From positions 1 through 10,643 of the forward strand of contig JASFUX010000110.1 in the NCBI GenBank assembly GCA_050050115.1: a stretch of DNA of 10,643 nt, given 5' to 3'. Source of the DNA: JASFUX01 sp050050115 (GTDB lineage Bacteria > Pseudomonadota > Alphaproteobacteria > Caulobacterales > Maricaulaceae). How positions within the stretch are numbered: position 1 is the first letter of the stretch; each line of letters begins with the position of its first letter. Under the pieces are notes generated by a model. That model saw only the letters and a program-made list of their open reading frames with translations. It was not told the origin of the DNA and did no database searches. Position numbers and translations under genes: made by a program. This document shows positions 1 to 6,040 of this stretch, piece after piece.

Positions 1-666
1 CTCTCCCACGTCGGCGAAGCCCAGATCGCGCGCGCCGGCGTTGGCGATCTCGACCATGCGCTGATAGTCGGCGTGCATGCCGGGGCCTTGGTCCGGCGCT
101 TCAGGCACCGCGCGCGGCACTTCGCGCCACTTCGTCCAAATCTCCTCGAGCAGGTCCGGATCGCGGACCTCGCCCATCATCACCTCAAGCTCGTCGAGCG
201 GGACGATCTCGCCGTTGAGCTCGATCTTGCCGGTCGAGTAGTCCGACTGCAGACGGGTCGATATTTCGGCCAGCTCGTCCGCTGCGCCCGGCGTGGCCGG
301 CGCGGGCAAGGTGATCCCGACCCGCAGCATGTCGAGCTTGCGTGCAAGCTCGGGGTCTGAGGACAGGTCGAGGTTGTTGAAGGTCGCCGCGCGCTCGGCG
401 AGGTCGACCGCCAGCCGCGTGCTCTCGGCGGAAACGCGCGAGGCGAGCCAGTTGGTGTCGAAGGTGATGTTGGTTTCCTGCGCCCAGAACGTGCGGGCGG
501 CGAGTTCGTAGTTTTCTGCGAGGGCGGCTTCGGCTTCGGCGATGAAGGCGCGCGCGTCGTCGATGGTCGGGCCTTCCTGCGCGCCGGCCAGGCCGGCGAT
601 GAGCGCCGCCGCGGCGGCGCCGGCGAGCAGCTTGCCGGCGAGCGGCTTGTGCGTGTGCTTGGTCAT
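1..666 (-). CDS. M2-family (ACE-like) peptidyl-dipeptidase, N-terminal part, cut by window edge
   Basis: Reading leftward from the ATG at 666 gives 222 codons with no stop before the edge, so the C-terminal part is missing. Residues 1-29 look like a Sec signal peptide: basic start (KHTHK), an Ala/Leu/Gly-rich core and an AGA|Q cleavage site, so the enzyme is probably periplasmic. The mature start resembles family M2 zinc peptidyl-dipeptidases, with ARTFWAQETNITFDTNW at about 57-73, a GKIELNGE-x-VPLDELEVMMGEVRDP block at about 147-170 and a GARDLGFADVGE block at 211-222. These enzymes remove C-terminal dipeptides. The zinc-binding HExxH lies further along in this family and cannot be checked here. 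An AGGAG 7 nt upstream supports the start. The gene is divergent from the dehydratase gene, with no obvious functional link. The family call is fairly secure; the substrate is unknown. Confidence 0.82.
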   Translation of the reverse strand, partial: MTKHTHKPLAGKLLAGAAAAALIAGLAGAQEGPTIDDARAFIAEAEAALAENYELAARTFWAQETNITFDTNWLASRVSAESTRLAVDLAERAATFNNLDLSSDPELARKLDMLRVGITLPAPATPGAADELAEISTRLQSDYSTGKIELNGEIVPLDELEVMMGEVRDPDLLEEIWTKWREVPRAVPEAPDQGPGMHADYQRMVEIANAGARDLGFADVGE

Positions 667-673
667 GATCGAT

Positions 674-678
674 CTCCT
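674..678 (-). promoter_or_regulatory. Ribosome binding site of the M2 peptidase gene
   Basis: On the minus strand AGGAG lies 7 nt before the ATG at 666-664. It is a strong Shine-Dalgarno match and fixes the start just ahead of the signal peptide. Confidence 0.7.
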
Positions 679-683
679 GTCGT

Positions 684-701
684 GCGGCGTCGGAGCGCCG
701 C
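684..701. repeat. Short inverted repeat in the M2 peptidase leader
   Basis: GCGGCG (684-689) and CGCCGC (696-701) form a 6-bp all-GC stem with a 6-nt loop. No T-run follows on either strand, so it is not an intrinsic terminator. It would lie in the 5' leader of the M2 gene if the promoter at 714-742 is real. Stems like this are common by chance in such GC-rich DNA. Confidence 0.25.
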
Positions 702-713
702 GCGTTTGAGCGC

Positions 714-742
714 AAAAAACCTTCGCGTCCCCTTGAAGTCAA
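714..742 (-). promoter_or_regulatory. Candidate sigma-70 promoter for the M2 peptidase gene
   Basis: On the minus strand TTGACT (742-737) is a 5/6 match to the -35 consensus. Exactly 17 nt later is a run of six T (719-714) at the -10 position, which is a poor -10 match. Transcription would begin near 707 and give a leader of about 40 nt. The rest of the 98-bp spacer (667-764) holds nothing else convincing, and no clear promoter is seen for the plus-strand dehydratase. Confidence 0.35.
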
Positions 743-764
743 CGCGCTTGCGCTTCAGCCGCGG

Positions 765-1805
765 ATGCCTAGAGATGCGCCGCAACCGCACAAGGCGAGG
801 CCCGTGTCCGCAACTGAAGAACTTCATCCGCCGGCGTTCGAGGACATCGTCGCCGCCGCCGCGCGCCTTGACGGCGTCGCGCGGCGCACGCCGCTGTTGC
901 GCTCAGACGTGCTCGACGCGGCGACCGGCGCGCGCGTGCTGATCAAGGCTGAGTGCCTGCAGCGCACCGGCTCGTTCAAGATCCGCGGCGCAACCAACCT
1001 GATCGCGAAGATCCCCGAAGCCGAACGCGCGCGGGGCGTGGTCGCTGCGTCGTCGGGCAATCACGCGCAAGGCGTGGCTGAGGCAGCGCGTCTATTCGGC
1101 GTCCTGGCGACGATCGTGATGCCGACGGACGCGCCGGCGGGGAAGGTTGAGGGCGTGCGCGAGCGCGGCGCGCAAATCGTCTTCTACGACCGAGCGAGCG
1201 AGGACCGCGTTGCGATCATGACCCGGCTGGCGCGCGAGGCGGGATCGCACCTCGCGCCGCCCTACGATCATCCGGACGTCATCGCGGGTCAGGGCACGGT
1301 GGGGCTGGAGCTGGCCGCGCAGGCCAAGGAAGCGAGCGAGGCGCTCGACGCCGTCTACTGCAACGTCGGCGGCGGCGGGTTGATTTCTGGCGTCGCGTTG
1401 GCGCTCGGGCATGAAAGCCCGGATACGAAGATCTACGCCGTCGAGCCGGTCGGCTTCGACAACATGCGGCGTTCGCTGATCGCCGGGCGGCGCGTCGAGA
1501 ACGCCGCCGCCGCGGGCTCGATCTGCGACGCGCTGCTGCCGTTGCTGCCGGGAGAGCTGACGTTTGCGATCGCCAGGGACCGGCTTGCGGGCGGCGTCGC
1601 GGTGACCGACGCCGAGGCCCTCGCCGCGGTCGGCTTCGCGTTCCGACGTCTGAAGATCGTCCTGGAGCCCGGCGGCGCGGCGTCGCTGGCGGCGGCCCTG
1701 TTCGGCAAGCGAGATCTCAGGGGCAAGACCGTCGGCGTCGTCGTCACCGGCGGCAACGTCGACCCGGCGGTGTTCGCCCGAGCGATCGGCGCTCCGTCGG
1801 CCTAG
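765..1805 (+). CDS. PLP-dependent threonine/serine dehydratase (threonine ammonia-lyase type)
   Basis: A fold-type II PLP enzyme of the threonine dehydratase/serine racemase family, expected to deaminate threonine to 2-oxobutanoate (or serine to pyruvate) in the cytosol. In the 346-residue reading, GSFKIRGA holds the Schiff-base lysine K72, SSGNHAQG spans 96-103, the phosphate-binding GGGGLISG spans 202-209, EPGGAA lies at 301-306, and TGGN at 328-331 is near the cofactor ring. The protein ends soon after the catalytic domain. It has no C-terminal ACT-like regulatory domain, so it resembles the short catabolic form rather than isoleucine-inhibited biosynthetic IlvA. The ATG at 765 has no clear ribosome site. 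An in-frame GTG at 804, preceded by GGCGAGG, would give 333 residues and may be the true start. Racemase activity cannot be excluded. Its stop overlaps that of the convergent transglycosylase gene. Confidence 0.88.
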   Translation: MPRDAPQPHKARPVSATEELHPPAFEDIVAAAARLDGVARRTPLLRSDVLDAATGARVLIKAECLQRTGSFKIRGATNLIAKIPEAERARGVVAASSGNHAQGVAEAARLFGVLATIVMPTDAPAGKVEGVRERGAQIVFYDRASEDRVAIMTRLAREAGSHLAPPYDHPDVIAGQGTVGLELAAQAKEASEALDAVYCNVGGGGLISGVALALGHESPDTKIYAVEPVGFDNMRRSLIAGRRVENAAAAGSICDALLPLLPGELTFAIARDRLAGGVAVTDAEALAAVGFAFRRLKIVLEPGGAASLAAALFGKRDLRGKTVGVVVTGGNVDPAVFARAIGAPSA

Positions 1806-3850
1806 TGCAGCGGGCCGCCGCGCGACAGATCGCTGTCGAGCGTCGGCGCGACTTCGCCGTCGCCGAGCCGCGCGCGATAGACCAATACGTTCTCCATCAC
1901 CCGCTGAACGTAGTTGCGGGTCTCCGAGAACGGGATCTTCTCCACCCAGTCGATCGGATCGACGTCGTAGCGCGGATCGCCATAGCGGCGGATCCATTGC
2001 CGCGCGCGATGTTCGCCAGCGTTGTAGGCCGCTGCGGCGAGCACGTAGGAGCCGTCGAACTCCTCGAGCAGCTCCGCAAGGTGGGTCGAGCCGAGGCGGA
2101 CGTTGTACTCGGGGTCGTCCGTCAGCCAGTTCTCGCGATAGCTCGTTCCCGCGCGGCGAGCGGTTGCTCGCGCGGTTGAGGGCATCATCTGCATCAGGCC
2201 ACGGGCGCCGACGGGGCTGACCGCGCGCGGATAGAATTCGCTCTCCTGACGCGCCAGAGCGTGGATGAACGCGGTTTCCGGCGCGTCGGTCGGCATGAAG
2301 TCCGGCAGCTCCATCACCGGGTAGGCGGCGCCCGGCTCGATGACGCCCAGCGCGAGGGCGGTCTTGCCGGCGCGCACGCCGGCGCCCGGCTGGCCGTAGT
2401 CGACGGCGAGCTCGGCGAGGAGCGCGAACTCCGCCGGTTCGTTCAGCTGGTCGTCGAGGTGATAGGAGAACTCACGAAACAGGCTCAGCTCGTCGAGTTC
2501 GGCGAAGATGCCGATCGCCCGGGCGACGTCGTTCGAACCGAACGCGGCGCGCTCGGCGTCCGTGGGGACCGCGGCGGCCGGAAGATAGACCGGCCCGCCC
2601 TCAAGCTCGGTCGCGGCGAGTTGGCCGTAGTAGGCGGTCGAGTACTCTGCGGCGGCCCGGTAGAACTGCTCGGCCTGCGCGGACTCGCCCAGCTCGTCGG
2701 CGGCGCGACCGCGCCAGTAGAGCGCGCGCGCCCGTGAGATCGGCGTGGAGACGGCTTCGTCGAGACGGGCGAAGTGCTCGGCGGCCTGATCGGGAATGCC
2801 GAGATGTTGCAGCGCCAGCCAGCCCGCCAGCCATTCGGCGTCGGCGAAGTCGCCGGAGTCGAAGTCGGGGTCGATGCCGTGCTCGGCGGCGAGTTCGTAA
2901 GCGGTCTGATAGTCGCCGTCGCCAAGCTCGCGCGAGATGTGCACCTCGCGCTCGTACCAGACCCGCGAGGGGCCGATCACGTTGGCGAAGCTGTTGTCGA
3001 TGTCGAGCACCAGGGGCAGGGCGTTGGTCGTCATCCGCGCCTTGCGCCGCCAGCGGGCGCGCTCGTAGAGCAGCGCCGGGTCGCTTTGCAGCGAGGAAGG
3101 CACGGCGGCGACCGCCGAGTCGACGCCGCGGCCGCGCGCGGCCAGGGTGGCCCGCGCCTGCGCCAGAGCGCGCTCGCCCGCGGGCAGCTCGGAGTAAAGC
3201 CGGCTCGCCGCCGAGCGTTGCTCGCGCCAGAGCAGATAGTCGACGCGGGCGATGTGATCTTCCGTTGTCAGACGGCTGCGGTAACGCGACAGCGTATCGG
3301 TCTGCACGCTGATCGGCATGACGTGCTCGCGCCAGGCGGTGCGCAGGTATCCCTCCGCTTCATTGTCCCGGCCGAGCACGAACAAAGCGTCGGCGAGCGC
3401 GATCATGCCCTCGCCGCTTTCCGGCGGATTGCCCTCGAACCAGACGACGATCTCGGCGGCGGTGAGACCGGCCGAACGGATTTTCGATTCAAGCTCGTCG
3501 CGGATCTCGCCCGCGCGCGGCCAGTCGGCGAAATCGCGCGCCGCGGCTTGCAGCTCGTCGTAGGAGACCGAAGGGTTCGACGTCGCCGCGCGCCATCTCA
3601 GGATGTCGCGCGCGGTTTGGTCGGTCATCGCGTGGATGGCGGAGTCGACGGCGCGCCAGTTGCCGCGCGAGGCCGCTTCAAGACCGTCGCGCAAACGGTT
3701 GAAGTCCGCCGCGGAAAGATATTCCGAATAGACCTGAGGCGCGGGCCTCAGTCTCGGCTCAGGCGCGGCCTGGGCCGTCGTTGTGATCGCCGCTGTTGCG
3801 CACAGGCACGCAACGCCCCCTCCAAGCAGCCTTTGAACCGTCCGCTTCAT
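1802..3850 (-). CDS. slt: Soluble lytic murein transglycosylase (Slt70-like)
   Basis: A periplasmic enzyme that cleaves the MurNAc-GlcNAc bond of peptidoglycan with formation of 1,6-anhydro-MurNAc. With the ATG at 3850 it has 682 residues. Residues 1-28 are a signal peptide (MKRT start, hydrophobic core, AQA|A cleavage site). A long Ala/Leu-rich helical region, about 45-515, resembles the superhelical U-domain of Slt70. The catalytic SLT domain is about 525-665: ALARQESEF holds the catalytic glutamate E536, GLMQMMPSTA starts at 551, AYNAG is at 608-612, and a typical IPFSETRNYVQRVMEN block follows. The frame also opens upstream at a TTG (3880), but GAGGA 7 nt before the 3850 ATG and the signal peptide favour the shorter start. 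Two cysteines in the signal core do not form a proper lipobox, so it is probably not a lipoprotein. It is divergent from dapA. Confidence 0.93.
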   Translation of the reverse strand: MKRTVQRLLGGGVACLCATAAITTTAQAAPEPRLRPAPQVYSEYLSAADFNRLRDGLEAASRGNWRAVDSAIHAMTDQTARDILRWRAATSNPSVSYDELQAAARDFADWPRAGEIRDELESKIRSAGLTAAEIVVWFEGNPPESGEGMIALADALFVLGRDNEAEGYLRTAWREHVMPISVQTDTLSRYRSRLTTEDHIARVDYLLWREQRSAASRLYSELPAGERALAQARATLAARGRGVDSAVAAVPSSLQSDPALLYERARWRRKARMTTNALPLVLDIDNSFANVIGPSRVWYEREVHISRELGDGDYQTAYELAAEHGIDPDFDSGDFADAEWLAGWLALQHLGIPDQAAEHFARLDEAVSTPISRARALYWRGRAADELGESAQAEQFYRAAAEYSTAYYGQLAATELEGGPVYLPAAAVPTDAERAAFGSNDVARAIGIFAELDELSLFREFSYHLDDQLNEPAEFALLAELAVDYGQPGAGVRAGKTALALGVIEPGAAYPVMELPDFMPTDAPETAFIHALARQESEFYPRAVSPVGARGLMQMMPSTARATARRAGTSYRENWLTDDPEYNVRLGSTHLAELLEEFDGSYVLAAAAYNAGEHRARQWIRRYGDPRYDVDPIDWVEKIPFSETRNYVQRVMENVLVYRARLGDGEVAPTLDSDLSRGGPLH

Positions 3851-3857
3851 TGATGCG

Positions 3858-3862
3858 TCCTC
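3858..3862 (-). promoter_or_regulatory. Ribosome binding site deciding the slt start
   Basis: GAGGA on the minus strand lies 7 nt before the ATG at 3850-3848. The in-frame TTG at 3880 has no comparable site, so this supports the start that directly exposes the signal peptide. Confidence 0.6.
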
Positions 3863-3881
3863 GTTGCTCAGGCGACTCAAT

Positions 3882-3906
3882 AACTAGAATCGCAGGCTAT
3901 CGTTCC
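3882..3906 (-). promoter_or_regulatory. Candidate EcfG-type (general stress) promoter for slt
   Basis: On the minus strand GGAAC (3906-3902), 16 nt, then AGTT (3885-3882). The alphaproteobacterial general-stress sigma factor EcfG is known to use GGAAC-N16/17-CGTT, so one base differs. Its position, about 25-30 nt ahead of the slt ATG, suits a promoter. A motif this short can arise by chance, and no experimental support is available here. Confidence 0.3.
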
Positions 3907-3923
3907 AGGCTCAAGCACCCAGA

Positions 3924-3940
3924 ACCGTCCGATCGACGGT
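3924..3940. repeat. Perfect 6-bp inverted repeat in the slt-dapA spacer
   Basis: ACCGTC (3924-3929), a 5-nt centre CGATC, then GACGGT (3935-3940) form a symmetric 17-bp site between the divergent genes, just upstream of the candidate dapA promoter. It has the size of a dimeric regulator's operator. No T-run follows, so it is not a terminator. No regulator can be named. Confidence 0.35.
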
Positions 3941-3948
3941 CTCCATTA

Positions 3949-3977
3949 TTGGCGCCGGGCCCGGCCGGACGTATTGT
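3949..3977 (+). promoter_or_regulatory. Candidate sigma-70 promoter of dapA-smpB
   Basis: TTGGCG (3949-3954) and TATTGT (3972-3977) are separated by exactly 17 nt. Each matches 4 of 6 consensus bases, including the most conserved positions. Transcription would begin near 3984, giving a leader of about 40 nt. The spacer is extremely GC-rich. The site is plausible by position but not proven. Confidence 0.4.
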
Positions 3978-4024
3978 CCGCCGCCGCTCGGCTCCCGCTC
4001 TCGTGCAAAACCCCGGCCAGCCTC

Positions 4025-4906
4025 ATGTTTGATGGTTATTTCCCCGCCCTGATCACCCCGTTCCGCGACGACGCGGTCGACGAGGCGGCTTACCGTAAAT
4101 TGATTAACTGGCAGATTTCTCAAGGCGTTGCGGGCCTCGTGCCGGTCGGGACGACCGGCGAGTCCCCGACCTTGACCGTTCCCGAGCACGAGCGGGTCGT
4201 CGCCCTGTGCGTCGAAACCGCCGCGGGGCGCGTTCCGGTGATCGCCGGGGCGGGCTCGAACGAAACGAGAATCTCCGTCGATTTCGTCCGCCACGCCAAA
4301 ACGGTCGGCGCCGACGCCGCGCTGGTGGTCACGCCCTACTACAACAAGCCCAACCAGGACGGGCTCTACGCCCACTTCATGGCGATCGCCGAGGCGGTCG
4401 AGCTGCCGATCTTCATCTATAATATTCCCGGCCGCTCTGTGATCGACATGAGCGTCGAGACGATGGCGAAGCTGGCGCGTCATCCGAACATCATAGGGGT
4501 CAAGGACGCTACAGCTGACATGAGTCGGGTGACGAAGCAGCGACGCGAATGCGGCCATGACTTCATCCAACTGTCGGGCGACGACAATTCCGCGCTCGGC
4601 ATGTTCGCCCACGGCGGGCGGGGCTGCATCTCGGTGACCGCGAACGTCGCGCCGGGCCTCTGCGCCGAGCTGGGCGCGGCGGCGCTCGCGGGCGACTACG
4701 ACCGCGCCCGGGAGATCAACGACCGGCTTGGTCCCTTGCACGCAGCGCTGTTCTGCTCGCCGAGCCCAGGGCCGACGAAGTACGTGCTCAACAAGCTCGG
4801 CGTTTGCGCGCCTGAAGTGCGCCTGCCGGTCACCCCGCCTGACGCGGCGGCGTGCAAGATCATCGATGCGGCGGTTGAGCACGCCCAGCTACCGCCGGTC
4901 GATTAG
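4025..4906 (+). CDS. dapA: 4-hydroxy-tetrahydrodipicolinate synthase
   Basis: A cytosolic class I aldolase condensing pyruvate with aspartate semialdehyde, the first committed step to diaminopimelate (for peptidoglycan) and lysine. The start is the ATG at 4025, giving 293 residues, the usual family size, and the typical opening MFDGYFPALITPF. The frame opens earlier at a TTG (3974), but that extension has no family character. GTTGE at 42-46 carries the active-site threonine, TPYYNKP holds Y106, IYNIPGR holds Y132 and the substrate-binding R137, and GVKDAT holds the Schiff-base lysine K160. All expected catalytic residues are present. No strong Shine-Dalgarno precedes 4025. smpB starts 8 nt after the stop, so the two are probably cotranscribed. 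The neighbouring slt also concerns peptidoglycan but is divergent. Confidence 0.96.
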   Translation: MFDGYFPALITPFRDDAVDEAAYRKLINWQISQGVAGLVPVGTTGESPTLTVPEHERVVALCVETAAGRVPVIAGAGSNETRISVDFVRHAKTVGADAALVVTPYYNKPNQDGLYAHFMAIAEAVELPIFIYNIPGRSVIDMSVETMAKLARHPNIIGVKDATADMSRVTKQRRECGHDFIQLSGDDNSALGMFAHGGRGCISVTANVAPGLCAELGAAALAGDYDRAREINDRLGPLHAALFCSPSPGPTKYVLNKLGVCAPEVRLPVTPPDAAACKIIDAAVEHAQLPPVD

Positions 4907-4914
4907 CTGGTCTG

Positions 4915-5379
4915 ATGGCTGAGAAATCCCGCAAGCTCATCGCGGAGAACCGCAGGGCGCGTCGCGAGTACCAGATCGAAGAGGTGTTCGAGGCAGGGCT
5001 CGCGCTCGTCGGCTCGGAGGTCAAATCGCTGCGCGAGGGCCGGGCGAACATCGCCGAGTCCTACGCGACCGAGGAGAACGGCGAGATCTGGCTGATCAAC
5101 GCCAACATCCCCGAGTACGCCCCGGCGAACCGGATGAACCACGAACCGCGACGGCGGCGAAAGCTGCTGCTCAAAAAGCGCGAGATGGCCAAGCTGATCG
5201 GCTCGGTGCGTCGCGAGGGCCGGACGCTCGTGCCGCTGAAGCTCTATTTCAACGAGCGCGGCATCGCGAAGCTGGAGCTGGCGCTCGGCGTCGGCAAGAA
5301 GGCCCACGACAAGCGCGCCGCTGAAGCCAAGCGCGACTGGGAGCGCCAGAAAGGCCGGCTGATGCGCGAGCGGGGCTAA
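4915..5379 (+). CDS. smpB: SsrA (tmRNA)-binding protein SmpB
   Basis: A small basic protein that carries tmRNA to stalled ribosomes for trans-translation. Its 154 residues match the family length. Landmarks are NRRARREYQIEEVFEAG near the start, GSEVKSLREGRANI at 33-46, NANIPEY at 63-69, the basic KLLL stretch near 83-86 and the C-terminal KAHDKRAAEAKRDWERQKGR region (about 129-147), which in this family inserts into the ribosomal mRNA channel. It follows dapA by 8 nt with no strong ribosome site, which suggests translational coupling. The TAA stop (5377-5379) overlaps the TAG stop of the convergent glycosylase gene. The ssrA gene itself is not in the window. Confidence 0.97.
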   Translation: MAEKSRKLIAENRRARREYQIEEVFEAGLALVGSEVKSLREGRANIAESYATEENGEIWLINANIPEYAPANRMNHEPRRRRKLLLKKREMAKLIGSVRREGRTLVPLKLYFNERGIAKLELALGVGKKAHDKRAAEAKRDWERQKGRLMRERG

Positions 5380-6032
5380 GCGTCCACCGCCGCGCGCGCC
5401 TTGCCCACGGCGTCGGAGAACATCTCTTCGGTCAGCCGCCGCGTGTTCACGTTGTAGCGCGAGCAATGATAGCTCGCGACGAGCCGCACCGGACCGTTCG
5501 GGCCTTCGAGGTCGGTTTCGGCGGCGTGGGCGAAGGCGGCCGCCGAGGCCTTGAGCCCGAGCGCGGCCAGGGTCGAGTCGTGAGCGATGCGCCCGAGCGC
5601 CAGGATCGCCTTGAGCCGGGGCATCGCCGCGAACTCTGCGACGAGGAACTTGCGGCAGGTCGAAATCTCGCGACCAACCGGCTTGTTCTGCGGCGGCACG
5701 CAGCGCACCGCGTTGGTGATCCGGCAGTCGACCAGCTCAAAGCCGTCGTCCGGCCGCGCGCCGTAATCGCCGCGGGCAAAGCCGTGAGCCAGCAAGGTCG
5801 GATAGAGCAGATCGCCGGCGTAATCGCCGGTGAACGGCCGCCCGGTGCGGTTGGCCCCCGATTTCCCCGGCGCAAGGCCGACGACCAGCAGCGCGGCCGA
5901 CGCGTCGCCGAACGCGGGCACGGGCGCGTTGAACCAGTCCGGCTCGTCGCCTCTCAGTTCATGGCGGTAGTCGACGAGGCGCGGGCAGAGCGGGCAATCG
6001 CGCGGCGGGTCGTCGAAGGCCGGGTCCGTCAT
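5376..6032 (-). CDS. Uracil-DNA glycosylase, Fe-S cluster type (family 5-like)
   Basis: A base-excision repair enzyme expected to remove uracil, and perhaps other deaminated bases, from DNA. It has 218 residues. CPLC (C13, C16) at the N-terminus plus C111 and C126 match the four cluster-ligand cysteines of family 4/5 enzymes; C103 is an additional cysteine. Motif 1, GLAPGKSGANRTGRPFTGD (52-70), has the Ala/Pro and NRTGR pattern of family 5 (UdgB) rather than the GEAPG of family 4. Motif 2 is SYHCSRYNVNTRRLT (187-201), with H189. Family 5 usually has proline after this histidine, and here it is C190. The start ATG lies 8 nt after the stop of the NYN gene, with no strong ribosome site of its own, so the two look like one transcription unit. 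Its stop overlaps the smpB stop on the other strand. Family 5 is likely, not certain. Confidence 0.9.
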   Translation of the reverse strand: MTDPAFDDPPRDCPLCPRLVDYRHELRGDEPDWFNAPVPAFGDASAALLVVGLAPGKSGANRTGRPFTGDYAGDLLYPTLLAHGFARGDYGARPDDGFELVDCRITNAVRCVPPQNKPVGREISTCRKFLVAEFAAMPRLKAILALGRIAHDSTLAALGLKASAAAFAHAAETDLEGPNGPVRLVASYHCSRYNVNTRRLTEEMFSDAVGKARAAVDA

Positions 6033-6040
6033 CGGCCCGA

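Noticed and set aside
185..742. Minus-strand frame of 185 codons overlapping the M2 gene
   Set aside because: It is the same strand in another frame, full of Arg/Ala repeats. The M2 frame has a signal peptide, a ribosome site and family blocks.
1092..1997. Minus-strand open frame (301 codons) antisense to the dehydratase and running into slt
   Set aside because: Arg-rich composition typical of a shadow frame. It is opposite the conserved PLP-binding motifs of the real gene and has no start signal.
2774..3853. Long plus-strand open frame (359 codons) antisense to slt
   Set aside because: Its predicted protein is Arg/Gly/Val-rich without any family motif, and it lies fully inside slt, whose catalytic motifs are clear. 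Long shadow frames are expected at this GC content.
3974..4024. Upstream TTG start for dapA
   Set aside because: The added 17 residues do not resemble DapA, and the codon falls within the candidate -10 element. The ATG at 4025 gives the canonical length and opening.
3911..4882. Minus-strand open frame (323 codons) antisense to dapA
   Set aside because: A shadow of dapA: low-complexity Arg-rich protein with no recognisable motif.
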